A stretch of DNA of 64,000 bases, from NCBI GenBank assembly GCA_014529385.2, contig CM043971.1:93590840-93654839 (forward strand). The letters run 5' to 3'. The position numbers were made by a program, and so were the translations under genes. The DNA comes from Adiantum capillus-veneris (lineage: Eukaryota > Streptophyta > Polypodiopsida > Polypodiales > Pteridaceae). Below, piece by piece: positions 46,155 to 58,639 of the stretch (the first letter of the stretch is position 1; every line of letters starts with the position of its first letter). The notes beneath the pieces are model-generated. The model was not told where the DNA came from, searched no databases, and saw only the letters and a list, made by a program, of their open reading frames with translations.

Positions 46155-46946
46155 TCCAAGGTAGGCTAAGACCAACTCATTTCCACTTGTGGCCTTTGCA
46201 GAGAGAGCTTTTCGACCCCTTTCGCGCGTCTTGTCCGGAGTCTACAATTGCCCGTTTTCAGTGCCGTCTCACACGAGACATGAGTGGTAAGTTCTTTACT
46301 CGTCAATGATCCATTCTGTACGGCCGGTAGCTAGTCTAAATCCCTAGAAAAAACCCTAGAAACCGAGCAGTGCACTAAGACCTACGACCAAAAACTGACC
46401 ATAGCGGCCTGTCAGCTCGACCAAATCAGATGAGATTTGAATTGTAGCATGCCCTAACATAATAGAATCGTTCTATATCATCAGTTAACCATTCCGCAAG
46501 GGTCAAGGGGATCCTCAGTAGAAAAGCTAGCTTTTTGGCAGATGCCAGAATTCCGATCTGACTCCACAGACAGCTTGCCTACGAGGTTCATATACAATTA
46601 TATGATTGGTTTTGTGAAATCAATCAAGCAAAGCCCTCAAAAAGCAAAAAATGGCTCAAGGGCTACAAAGCATCAATTTCAACATACAGGGTCAAAATGA
46701 CTCCAAATGAGCCAGAATTGGATGAGTTGCTTCACGACTATATTGCGGACAAGCCCAAAGCCTCAAAATTCACTGACCAACTCAACAGGCAGTGTAGTCA
46801 CAAAAATCAGAGATTTTAGAGTCGACAAAGCACAAAGTGATGTCGGCAAGACCAAACTTGAACAAATTCAATTTATGACTTGTTTTAGGTGTATAGAATG
46901 TGTTTAGGTCAAAAATTTTAAGTTTTGCAAAAAAATTATGACTGCT

Positions 46947-47547
46947 GTAAATAATTGTGATTATTTACTTTTGTACCATTTTTGCTTGGAAATTGTATCA
47001 TCACCTCACCTATCATGTGTACACACTTATTACATGCCAAAAATCAAGTATGAGCCAAAATGAGCATCTATAACTTGGAAAATTGCCAAAAAATGCAAAC
47101 AAGTCTTTGCAAGCCAATTTTTGGGTTATGGACCACATTTTTTGATTCAAATCACCTCATATCTTATACACAGAGTCTATACAATGCTTAGAACCAATTT
47201 GTACCAAAAAATATTGATTTTGGTAGAAATGTTAATAATCGCGATTATTTAATTTGTAGCCAAAATGTGGGGGAATTTTGATATTTTGCCATCATACATC
47301 CAAAGTACATGATGTGTTAAGCCACTAGCCAAGTTTGAACCAATTTGGAGCTCAAAATCTTAAATTTCCATTATATCTACTATTTCAGAGACCTAAAGCC
47401 AAAATCTGGTACCATTTTCACCCTATTCATCCAAATGAGCCCATATTTCACTCAGAGTATGTATTTGGCATATACTTGAAGCCTGTGATGCCAAGTTTGT
47501 AAAATGTTGAAAAAAATACCCAATTGTAAATAATCGTGATTATTTAC
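46947..47547. repeat. Periodic palindrome array, 3' copy
   Basis: Palindromes start at 46947, 47231 and 47526 (spacing 284 and 295 bp). They share the GTAAATAATC half-site and mirror found in the leader at 14.7-15.6 kb. The flanking text is A/T-rich, with repeated CCAAATTTG/GCAAAAAA-type phrases. No ORF is supported from 46155 to 47734. Confidence 0.75.
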
Positions 47548-47734
47548 TTTGGTTGCAAAATTTTGTTTGGACTTTACAATTTTGTTCCTTGCATGTTTTT
47601 ATGCATCTATGCTGTTCAAAAATTGATGTGAAGCAAATTGGACCAAAATTGTCAATATTTCAAACTAAAGAACATTTCAAAGAAAAATCCGTCAAATCGG
47701 CTAAGTTTGACACTCCATTCACTGCACAGGAGCC

Positions 47735-50700
47735 ATGCAAGCAACAAAGAGGGCCAAGAAGAAGCTCAACCAGAAAGAAAAGTTGCAGGAGCTACCTGCA
47801 TACCAATAGGATCTAGATTCACTCAAGGCCGCCAAGGCAGCCTATCTCTCAAAAGAACAGCTCAAAGAGCATCACACCACAGTGTTCACCGGCAAATTCA
47901 AGAGTGAGGAGGAACATCAGGTAGAGTTGCAACTCCTACTAAAAGAAGTGTATGATGTCGTCGCAAAGCCTGAGACCAAAGAAGCCAACCGCAAGCTAGG
48001 ACTCAGAGATTTCTATAAACAGGAGCCGTGCGGTGTGGATTTCCAAAAAGCTTACGAGCTTTTATCCAGAATCAAAGAAGATGGAACTGCCCAGATTTCT
48101 GAGCCTCAGGGGAATAAAGTTAAAGTGGTGATAACCAAGGAAATAGTGGCAGAAGCACTTAGACTGCCCACAAAAGGAATGATAATGAGGGCAAGGGACA
48201 GGAAAACGGCAGGTACTTTCACCAAAGAAACCACCTTAGCCACCTTTGCGGACCTTATTCACAAGCAGGTGGAAGATCCATCCAGGTTATACCACCAACA
48301 CTTCCACTTCCTGGCTAAGAGGCCACCAAGGTATACCACGCCAAATCATGCGGTTGCCACCACTTTCACGCAAGTCCTCAAGTCAACAACTAGGCAACCA
48401 GTGGACCACGCACAATATGTCTTGACCACGTTGAAAGGCACAAAGAAATAAGAAAAGATTACTTACCTGGGTGCACCAGAGGTATTAACAAGAATTGCAT
48501 ACCATGCCATCGGCATGGCCAACAACCTACCACCTGCCCTAGACCAAAACACTTGGATACTAGCAGCTCAACTATCTCCTTGAGCTACAAGATCGGCCAA
48601 GAGATCCTACAAGTCTGATGAAGAATCGGCTGAAAGCTCGCCGAAAAGGCACAGCAATGAAAACTCGGATAATGAAGAAAAGAGAGCACGAAGGGAAGAA
48701 ATGAAGAGAAAAGCCGTGGCAGCACACCAAGAACAGCCCGTGCAAAAGCAAGCCCGGTTTGAAAGAAAGAAACATGCATACCAACGCAGCCGACAAGCAC
48801 AAGGAAAGGACCTGGAAAAATGGGTGCCTAGGGGACTTAAGGGACCAAGGACCAAGCATCACACCAGGAAAGAGGCTAAAGAACCCACTGAAGTACTAGA
48901 ATGTATGTACCAAGAAGCAGAAGCTTTAAAGCTAAAGAAAGTCGAAGAAGCGGCAAGGAAGGCAAAAGAGGTGGAAGAACATCAAGATGCAGAGGAGACC
49001 ATTGCACAAGGAGAAGCACAACATACCCAAGGTGATGTATCTCCCCGCATCTCTTCTCCTGTCTTTGAACACCAAAATCAACCAATGTCGAGCCCACCAC
49101 CATCACCGGCAGTTAAAGACACAACAAATGAGCCAACGAAAGAAGCAGAGCCTGAACAACAGAAAGCAGCTGAAGCTACACAAGAACTTGAACAGCAAAA
49201 GAGAGATAAATTAGCACAACAAGTAGATGTCTCTAATCAAGAGAAGAAAACATAGAAAGAGCCAGAGACCAAAAAGGCAGCAAGTCCTGTAAACAGAAGA
49301 GGACACCACAAGGCTTGAGCAGTCAAAAGAACAAGAGGCAAAGGAACCGCCCTCTACCTCCACGGAAAAAGAACAACCACCACTACAAGAACAACAACAA
49401 CCAGCCGTCATGACACATCCAAAAGACACACAAGAGGCTGCAAAAACATCAACTCAGTTGGCACGACATGAAGACTAGCAACCGAATGATGAAGTCATCC
49501 TGCAAGTGAACGAATATGCTAAGCAAATGCAGGAGATGACAGAAAGGCTTTGCTCAACAACACTTGGCCGTAGTGCATGGGCCAAAGAGTTAGAGATGGT
49601 GATCGACGCACTCCAAGGGGAGTTAGATGATAGACTTAATGTCATCACCGATCTGCAAAGGCAAGTGCAGGAGCTCAGATCAGAAGCTGAACAACATCAG
49701 CTCGCTAGAGATAAGTAACAAAAAGAAATGGAGGAGCTGGGTGATCTGCTTACCAAATTGTTAGATGCGTCCAAAGCCAAGGATGATCAGCTGATGGAAG
49801 TTGCAAATGAACTTCTAACTACCACTCTATCAGCTCAAAAAATCCAGGTACAGTTAGATGTAGCCAATGCTTCTCTACAGTACTCGGAACAAAGGATCAA
49901 TGATCAGGCAATATTCTTGTGGCAAATACGAGAAAATCCAGCTGTCACCTCAATCAAAGGTACATACAAGGTCTACAAGGAACTAGAAAAGAAAAATAAA
50001 GACCTCGAGTTGGAGCTGAAGTTAGAGCAATCTCAGGGAAAATACCTGGCCTTCATGCGGATCCAAAGAGAAGACGAACTGCTCAAGGAGATAGTGGAAC
50101 TCAAATGAATCAACCAGCTATTGAGGGAGTGAAGGCCGGAAACGCAAGAAGAGGCAGGCACTTCGGAGCAGCCTCAGATAGAAATACCCTCACTATCATT
50201 TGCTGAAATGGAGACACAATCCACAGTAGAGCTGAGTGGCGAGGAAGATTTTCAGGTAACCATAACAGAAGAAGAAACAGTGCCCCTGGTCCAGCTCTCA
50301 AAGGCTGAAGAAGATGCACTGAACAAAAAGATTACACAAGAGGTAGATGAGCAGTGGAAGGCAGCGATGGATTGGGAGTTGAGAGTTATTCACTCCGTCA
50401 ACGTTACACAAATCACTCCCAATCAAATAAATGTGCAATGGCACCAACAGTCCTTGCCCTACCCTCTGATAAAAGTTGAGTTGCTACAGGTAAAAGAAAG
50501 GCTTTACACAGACATGCAAGTCGAGGGTGCAAATAAAGACCACCCGAAGTGGAGATTGAGTTGGTTGAACAAAAACCCCAGATACTTGAGTTTGTACACA
50601 AGAGCACCTGCAACCCTGCAAAAAGATCCGGCTTTCTGTCCTGTACCAAGAGTAAGGACCTGGAAAGCACATGAGGCACTACTCAAGAAGCGACCAACTT

Positions 50701-51230
50701 GGCTAAACTACCCCAGATTGCCTGCTCCAGAAAAGGGACCAGTGACTGAAGAATACATGGTGAAAACCCTAAAGGGTGTCATTCTTTAAAAGTCTACCAG
50801 ATTTGTCATGTGTTATGCTATATAAGATCTGCCAAATGCTGCTCACATGCATCGAGGTCTTCAATGAGCCAGAGCAAGCAGGCTCCCCTTGGAAGTCGTT
50901 CCTCGAGGGTAATAAAGGTTTGTGCTATGATCTCGGTGGCCAACCTTCTGAAGAAGTCCTCTAATACTTCTACGCCAGATGCATGTTTCTACCTTCACAC
51001 AATATGCTGGCGTTTGAGGAAGCATTCTACATGGGATTCTTCACTTAGTGAACGAAGATATTTGCGCCAGTGATCAACAACCTCACAGCAAGGTTTGTAG
51101 GCTACTCAGCAGTGGAGCTGAAGAAGAGAGTAACTATGCAGTTTTTGCAAGCGCCAGATAAAGAAAGGAAGATGAGATACCAAAAGGCACTAAGTGCGCT
51201 TAAAGACCGCCTCGCCAGTCACTAGCCCGA
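47735..51230 (+). pseudogene. E1 3' accessory ORF: long coiled-coil protein
   Basis: An ATG at 47735 (MQATKRAKKKLNQKEKLQEL) follows an acceptor-like CAG. With four or more stops and a frame change the reading continues to about 51230, some 1,100 codons. The N-terminal domain has VVITKEIVAEALRLPTKGMI, reminiscent of a motif in plant transposon accessory proteins. The middle is K/E/Q-rich, with PSPAVKD-type low complexity and then coiled coil (QMQEMTERL, LNVITDLQRQVQELRSEA). The C-terminal domain is W/P-rich (KWRLSWLNKNPRYLSLY). It sits in the env position, but no membrane segment is obvious. The function is unknown. Confidence 0.6.
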
Positions 51231-51274
51231 AGACTACTTCAGCCCATAAAGCTGTGTCAAAGGGCGACATAGGC

Positions 51275-51288
51275 GAGGAGGGGGGGAA
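51275..51288 (+). other. Polypurine tract of E1
   Basis: A purine run, GAGGAGGGGGGGAA, lies immediately before the 3' LTR start TGTTAGC. It is the plus-strand priming site. Confidence 0.85.
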
Positions 51289-52194
51289 TGTTAGCAGCAA
51301 GCTAACACGAATACTATTTCTCATTGTAAAACACTTATTATTTTGAAAAATTGAGAATATTGTAACTCTTATTTTCTCAGATAAACTTTGTAATGAATGA
51401 GCCAGGGCTACAAGCTTCCAGATTGTATCAACCTGTCATTACCCATCTTTGGTAGAACTCCCAGATTATTAGTTTTGACCACCAAAAACCTTGGCTAAGG
51501 TATAAAAGCCAATTTTTGTAAGCTATTATTAAGTTTTGGATAATGAAATACACAGCGTGAGCTAAGGACGCTCACTCCTCTCCTTCTCGCGCTTCCTACT
51601 CCCTCCCCGGTTGTCACATTGCAATTGCGTTTGTTGCATTGCAACCCCAGGTAACAGCTCTACGTATTGACGTAAGCACATTGACACAGTATTTTGTAGC
51701 TTTTGGCGTCATCGAACCGCGGCCTAATTCATCATAACTAGGAATTTACACTTTCAAATCAAAAACTAAGCATAGGTGGGGTATTGGGGCATCATTGCTA
51801 AGCATTTAGATGCATTAAAACGACTAGGTCAAAAATCCACTGTTGTTAATAATCACAATTTTGGAACTTGACCTAAAGTGGGTCTTGAGACCATAATCAT
51901 GTGTGCTTAAGTCTTATAAACATGTCCTAGAAGTTTCATTACGTTTGGATGTCATTTGATGCTGTATCGAATGTGATTTATTGGCTGATGAGCGATTGGC
52001 TTTTGGTGATTTCAGTCACTTGAGTGTAGCTTGAGTTAGATGTGAGTTGTTAGTTGTTTTCCAAGAGATCGACAACCTCTTGTAGCCTCTATGCACTAGT
52101 CGAGTCAGCTTCATCCCATGGATTGATAATTTAATCATGGTTCTCGCTAATACTGCAATAAGATATGATTGTGAGGTTACACATGCGTCCCACA
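51289..52194 (+). repeat. 3' LTR of E1
   Basis: It runs from TGTTAGCAGC to GCGTCCCACA. It aligns with 13138-14055 with about 80 differences by eye, including short indels (for example a deletion near 51320). It keeps TATAAAAG at 51501. Confidence 0.92.
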
Positions 52195-52199
52195 CAAAA
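52195..52199. repeat. Target-site duplication of E1, right copy
   Basis: CAAAA directly follows the CCCACA end of the 3' LTR and equals 13133-13137. Confidence 0.85.
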
Positions 52200-53840
52200 G
52201 CAGTGCTCTACCTAGTAGTCTTTATGTGTTGTCCATGCAAAGGCATAGGCATGGATATTTGGATGCAAATTACAAACCTTGTAGTAGCTTTTTCAAGGTG
52301 GAGTGTTAACCTAGGATGAAATTCTTATTATTTGTATTATATTTAGTAATGGAGTAGGCTTGTTGATCTTGTAGGTGCATGGTCAATTATTGGGTGATCG
52401 CGATGAGAGGTGCACCACAAACTTTATCAGATAAGGATTTTGTGGTGATTGTTCGAGTGTGGGCACCCATGTGTGAATGAAATGACCTACATAAAGAAAA
52501 AAGAAAGACCTTGACGGCCCAGAAACCATAGGGAGTCACAATGCTTCGATTTTCAAGGGAAACCTCTAGCACACCAATCCTAGACGGGTATTTTTGAATG
52601 AAAATTGAGAATATGACCTACAATCTAAAAATTTGACCAACCTATACATGGGCTACACATACCATGTGGGTTGGTTAGATTATGTACAATCCACATCTAG
52701 TGCCACAACCTAGAGGAGCAGCAACGGATGGACTATGATGTCACCTATAAGCTTTTCCAATTGGAGAGGCGAAAACAAGGAATTTATAGGCCTTCGATAG
52801 CTCTTATGATATTCTTGGATATGGGAAAGACTAAAAAACTGACCCTATCACAAATGGAGACTCCTTCGGTGAGCCCTAGGGATCCCTCATATTTTGTTTT
52901 TCTTGGATTCTCAATGCAATTTAAGCCCACAAGCAATACCTTTAGTTTCCTAGACCTAGCTCAACGTTCTCTTGGAGACCAATGTACTCCAGTAATGAGC
53001 ATGACAGAAAGTGCAGCCTTGCCCTCGATCATTAGTACGGCACCACTACCTAGTAGTGTAGTGCCTACAATAGTACCTACAAGTGAACATCAACAATACC
53101 TACAATAGTAGTATATTGCCTATAATAGTATCTACAGGTGTGCATCAATCATATGTACATGTTGCCACTCATGCTCATGTAGCTCCTACACCCCCAATTA
53201 TTCCAATGGCTTATGCTCCACGATCGCATTATCCAAGCTCTAATTGTCACGCCACTTAACAATAACACATCTAGAGACACATCTCTAGACTTTGGACCAC
53301 CACTTGCCACAACACTGTACCAAGCATGGGACCTTAGGACCGTGCCTATGCCAAGCATGGGACCTAAGGACCATGCATATGCCAATTCCAATGCCATTTC
53401 CCATTCCGCATGTAGTTTTGAGAGTGTCTACACCTACTATACCTACTCAATTAGGTCATTTGGTAGCATTTGCTCAAACTATTGATCAATCTATTACGGA
53501 TAATATGTGTAGCATACCTAAGTGAGAGCCTAAAAGCAAGGTGGCACAAGTGGCCAAGCTCACATAGAAATTTAGTGGTGCCAGAGATGTTAGAAAGCAT
53601 ATTGAGATTTATAGGGTGTCTTTTGAACCAAAGTCTGCTAACTCACAAGCCTCTGAGCACAAACGAATGACAATAAAGCCTATCTTTAAAGAGCAAAAGA
53701 TATCTGAGAAGATGACTTTGAGAGATCTCATCAAGGCTATTCAAGAAATTCTTAGATATAATCATACTCCACAAAATAATCATATGTGTCCAAGGTGGGA
53801 GCAAAATAATACATTTGAGTGATGAAAATGCCCAAAAACT
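52200..53840 (+). other. Host-side stretch with decayed coding-like segments
   Basis: No gene is identified. Around 53440-53820 a plus-strand text with stops reads KFSGARDVRKHIEIYRVSFE and MTLRDLIKAIQEIL, suggesting a decayed Gag-like or other protein. The frames at 52728-53108 and 53213-53525 are P/T-rich with repeated short phrases (CCTACAATAGTA) and look low-complexity. Confidence 0.35.
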
Positions 53841-53949
53841 TGTATTCCCTCCAAGTTTCCACTTGTGGATGTGGAGCATCATGACATACACTCCCTTCGA
53901 ACCTACACATCCTCCAGCATGTGCCAACCATCTTAAAAATTTTAAATCT

Positions 53950-54852
53950 TCATAAATTTATGAATTTTTAGAAGCATCTTCTAATGCATACATCTCATCA
54001 TCCTCTAACAATGCATCTAAGATTTGAATATCAAAAACCACATGTCCATCTCTCTTCTTAAACAGTTTAAATTCTCTTCCCTGCAATAGGCACCCTGAGC
54101 TCAGTGCCATTAATTTTACGTCCCATTATCGTAAACATGCATCACAACATAAGGTCCAAACCACCATTTGACCGTGTTACACATTGCTTTATAATACTTT
54201 TCCAAGATACTATCATAAATAAGTACCCAATCGCCTTCTTTAATAGCATGATGCCTCAATCTATGTTTCTGATCAAATACTGCTTTATTCTTTAGGCGTA
54301 CCTCCTTGAGATTTTCCTTTGCCTAATCAATGTCTCTTTGGCATATCTGAAGTTGAAGAATACATTAAAAAAAGAAAATTTTAGTTGACATACCTACTCC
54401 CCATGGCAATACTATCCAAAACACAAATGCCTCATTCTACTGGTTTTTGTCCATATATAAGCTCAAATTCCATAAAACCTGTAACAACAAAACTATCTGT
54501 AGTTCGATCAGGCCACAAAGCAAAAGGTAGAATTTTAGGCCAATCACCATTATGCTCTTGAGATTCCTTCACCAAAGCTTTAACAATAGGTGGATTTCCT
54601 CATTAACTCTTCAATTAATGTTGGATTGTAAGCTGTAGTAGGACCCAAGTTGATTCCAAACCAATCAAAAACCTCACAAGCTTCATCTACATCTAGCTCT
54701 CCTTTATCAGCAGTAATGTTCCCACCACAACTATATCTACTAATTACATCTTCAAGCAAAAACTTGCATATAGACCTTGTAGCTTTTGTACACAAAGCTC
54801 TCCCTGTAACGTGGTTAGTGAGATGTTCTCTAGCAAGGACAATATATCCCAT
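53950..54852 (-). pseudogene. Integrase fragment of Ty3/gypsy element D (minus strand)
   Basis: Minus-strand reading starts VTGRALCTKATRSICKFLLE and continues NITADKGELDVDEACEVF, then LGPTTAYNP near the third catalytic position. In shifted frames come a GDWVLIYDS patch and WWFGPYVV, then LRVPIAGREFKLFKKRDG, the typical end of this integrase type. Many stops occur after codon 90. Its protease partner is probably the minus-strand relic at 58.6-59.5 kb, so D spans this region with its RT part lost or replaced. Confidence 0.75.
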
Positions 54853-54943
54853 CTACAAAACACCCACTAGAATAGTAATCAAATATACAACCCAATTATA
54901 ATGCATAGCCATGGATAAGTAGGATGCAAACCGTCTCGATGTT

Positions 54944-54945
<2 letters not shown>

Positions 54946-55012
<67 letters not shown>
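54946..55012. repeat. (CA)n(GA)n compound microsatellite
   Basis: About 44 bp of CA followed by about 22 bp of GA. A second pure GA array is at 55093-55146. Confidence 0.95.
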
Positions 55013-55089
55013 TGCAGTGTCCAAGTACACCTCATCCCATTTTTTGAAAGAAAAAGACCACCACCTCAGATTAAGAAAGGCATTGATGC

Positions 55090-55092
<3 letters not shown>

Positions 55093-55146
<54 letters not shown>
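55093..55146. repeat. (GA)n microsatellite
   Basis: A pure GA array, 80 bp downstream of the compound repeat. Confidence 0.95.
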
Positions 55147-55149
<3 letters not shown>

Positions 55150-56091
55150 ACTTGTTTTGGTGCTAAGAGTCACAAGATTTGAATGGAAAAGGTGCTAGGG
55201 AGAGAGACATTGCAATTTGCGTTGCAACTTGCAATAGCTATAAGAGGGGGGATTCTAGAAGCTAGTCATAATCTACATTCTATAGTTTGGCTGAAAATTA
55301 CAGATTCTGGAAGCTAGTCATAATCTAGCAAAACTTGTATGAGTACTTTTTAACACCGCTCTAAGTTGTGGTGGGGTAAGCCTTGATCCTCTGACCCTAC
55401 AAATCTGCAACAAACCACATAACCACAAGCATGCTAGGTATTGGCTATAAACATGGTTTCAACTTTGTTACATATTAATGAGACACTCTAGTGTGAACCA
55501 CATGCATCTTGGAAAGACTTGTGGGTGGCCGATGTTGATGTGCAGGTTGAATGCACTCCAATAAAAATTGCTCTAGTCTCAAGATTTTTCATTTTCAATT
55601 GGGAAATTCACACATGCTTGTGCTTATTGAAAATGTTTCTCACAAGGTTTCTCTTCATTACTCTTGGAACCAACCATCAAGATTTGCATCCATGTCATCA
55701 ATATGACTATCATTGTTTGTGGGAGATCAAGGATCTTGTGTACTTGAAGTTTACTTAATACTCCTTTTAAAACCAGTCATTATAAAGATGACCTTACCTT
55801 CTAGATTTGAAATTTTTCATGACTAGGAAGAAAATTTCCTTGATGCTCTTGATTATCCATTGTAGTGCTTACGATCTCCACAATCACTTATAAGGCCTTG
55901 TTTTTACATAGTGGAGGAGGGGGTTTCACTATATTGCATTTGTGAGAGGGTCCACAATTGGACATGTGCCCACACTTCGAATTGCTACCTTATTTACCGA
56001 TGGTATGTCCTATATAAATTGCAAAGCACCATTCCTCTTCGAGATGATAAACTATCGTTTAGAATACGGTGCACATGAAGGTGAAGAGGCA
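55147..56091. other. Gene-free stretch
   Basis: Only a short local repeat is seen: GGAAGCTAGTCATAATCTA occurs twice (about 55258 and 55309, with one base changed in the first). The open frame 55519-55758 is unassigned. Confidence 0.35.
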
Positions 56092-57325
56092 GAATGAGAA
56101 ACACACCCAGAATACACACAGATGCACCTATATAGCTCAAGGTACCCACAACACCCCTACCCCCTAATTATCCCACACATAGGAACACAATTTACAAACC
56201 TTCACTCCCATACACTCAAATCCAATCAGCCCATGCTACACACACATCCATGTACACACAAAATCCATAGCTCCCATTTAAAACTCACGCTTACTCTTTC
56301 CAGTAAACCCACAATCTCTTTCTCTCCCTCTCTTTGCACACACACCCCCGAGTTGTCTACACACACACCCAGTAAAATCACAAGAGACCTAAGAGCAAAG
56401 ATGGTTAAATCTTGAAAGAAGACAGAGATGACATAAACTATGGAAAACTTTGATCAATTCAGATGTACAATTGTGGTTTTCTCTTCTTAGATTGTCTCGG
56501 CTTCCCACTTGCAAGGCTTCTCCTACTATGATAGTGTTAACATATTTTCCTTCTTTTGGCCTTGGCTCTCTTCTTTCAAACTTGGCTTCCCTCCTTCATT
56601 GGTTGCTCCTTGGAAACCTTGTAGCACTCTCCATTTCTCCTCCTTTGCGGCCTTCTATATCTTGCACACTTTCAAATTTGCACACCTTCGGTTGTCACTT
56701 CTCCTTCCACCTCTACAATGCTCTAGGCAGCTCCCTCTTGGTAGCATCATCTTCTGCCCTCTTTCTTCATCCTCTTCAAATCATCACATGCTCCTCCTCT
56801 CATGCTATGGCATCCACCTATATATTTTCATCAGTGGAGAGGGGGAATGGGGAACACACCCAAAAAACACATAGATGCCCCTATATAGCTCAAGTTATCC
56901 AAAACACCCCTATCCCCTAATTATCTCACACATAGGATCACAATTTGCAAACCTGCACTCCCATATGCTTGTGTCTAAGCATAAGCCCCGAAGAACAAGC
57001 CAACTACTTAAATCAAGCTCATAAAACAGTGGTGGGAATTCTTTTTGCAGAAGACCAAACTTTGTCTTTGTTTGGACTTAGCTCCCCTCCTTTGTTGACC
57101 ACTCCTCGCAACCCTATAGCACTCTCTCTTTCTCCTCCTTTGCAGCCTTCTACATGTTGCACCCTTTCAACTTTGCACACCTTTGGTTGGTGCTTCTCCT
57201 TCCACCTCTGCAACGCTCTAGGAAGTGCCCCCTTGGTAGCATCAACTCCTTCCCTCCTTCATCCTCTTTAGATAATTGCATGCTCCTCCTCTCATGCTAC
57301 AATAGCCACCTATATCTTGCGATGC
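56092..57325. repeat. Diverged direct repeats A-B-A'-B'
   Basis: Block A (56092-56217) recurs as A' (56838-56975), sharing ATGCC/ACCTATATAGCTCAAG and CCCCTAATTAT. Block B (about 56563-56833) recurs as B' (about 57060-57325), sharing CTTCTCCTTCCACCTCT and ATGCTCCTCCTCTCATGCTA. The blocks alternate, so the unit is A+B. Apparent S/L/H-rich frames in them are composition artefacts. The origin is unknown. Confidence 0.7.
56984..57061 (+). pseudogene. Integrase zinc-module fragment between repeat blocks
   Basis: Twenty-six codons read SPEEQANYLNQAHKTVVGIL then FAEDQT. They match NPKEKKQLSQAHVTIVGLHF then AEDQT of the first zinc module of E1 integrase (22556-22640). The second His is Leu here. It lies exactly between blocks A' and B', so a short piece of an E1-like pol was inserted or retained there. 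Confidence 0.6.
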
Positions 57326-58639
57326 CTTCACTTCTCTCACATGCCTTGGTGAATCCTTCTCTAGCTTGGCCTCCACCCCCATGTAGTAGCTCTACCCCTT
57401 TCTTGCTTTCATCATGCCGCCTTCCAATTCCCCTCTACTTCCTTATTTTGGCTCCCATGGATCCTCCCTTCATGCGCTTTAGTTTTTAGCAATAACGCTC
57501 CCTCTTCGATCATGTATCACTCCTCCTTTTTCTGCTTAGTGCTGCTTTTCATTCGTTTTCACGCGGCCTCCAACTCCCCTGCTCACGGTCAACCTCTCCC
57601 TGCCAGTAGCGCATCTTTTGTCTTTACTGCCATGCTCGGCCCCACAATAATGGTTCATGGGTGATGAGATCTTTATCGGGATAGACCCACCACGATTAGT
57701 ATCAATTTGAAGCCATATCTCCTTGCTTTGAGATCTGATTAATGAATCAAAATGAACAAAAAATCACATATCTTAAAGCACATAAAAAGCTCTAATTTTT
57801 TTTGACTTGGACCACCCATTTGGCATGCACATCATGATACCATCGCACACAATGATTACCAATCTGCAACAAGCATCAACTTCCCTCCGACATAACTTTC
57901 TCCCAATAGCTCTGAATGCAAATTCGTAAAAACAAGTGATAGAGAACATCAAGAGTTACAAAAAACACTAGTAAGTTTTGCAATTTAAGCACTTTTAAGC
58001 TTCTTAACCAGTTGATCTTGAAAGCCATGATTGACTTGCAAAATGCCTCATTTGACATAAACATCCCAATGGCACTTGTTGCAACCTGCATCTAGCATAT
58101 GCTCAAACATTCAACCATCATTTTGATTGCTTCCATATACCTTCTTCTGTTCCCTTTATGGATTAATAGGGTTTGGATGCATCAACGGCTCTAAAATATG
58201 CATGTGTATCTTCTCATTGAGAAAATCAATACACATACTCATACACAATCACATACCAATGGCACCTACTGCAGCTTTCATCCCTTCAATCATCATTCTT
58301 CTTGCTTCCATATACCTTCTTTTGGCCCCTTTATGGGTAGACAAGGTTTGGATTACCATGTCCCACACACATCTCCTGAAAGCACTTAATCTCCTCTTCA
58401 ATAACAAAACCATCTTCACTAACCATCAATTTCTTCAGTATCTCTTCTATAAATTTGTGGTCAATATTCTTTGGATCCCTTAGCATAGACTATAGTGATG
58501 CTTTATCTATAACTTCATCACTTCCTCCTGCCAAAGGTGTAGCCACTGCTCTCACCTTCTTGGCAATAGTCTTGTATTTTGTTCTATATGTATTTCAACC
58601 GCATCATCTAAGTCTTCTCTTACCTGTGTTAGAATGTCA
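57326..58639. other. Gene-free stretch with a 178-bp diverged tandem repeat
   Basis: CTTCCATATACCTTCTT occurs near 58130 and 58309, and the preceding AATGGCAC..TGCA..CATC phrases near 58070 and 58259 repeat as well. The period is about 178 bp. On the minus strand the unit could be a decayed part of element D pol. Nothing else is recognised. Confidence 0.4.

Noticed and set aside
56450-57489. Hydrophobic, Ser/Leu-rich frames that look like membrane proteins
   Set aside because: They arise from CT-rich repeats A/B, and the frames are not conserved between the two copies of the repeats.
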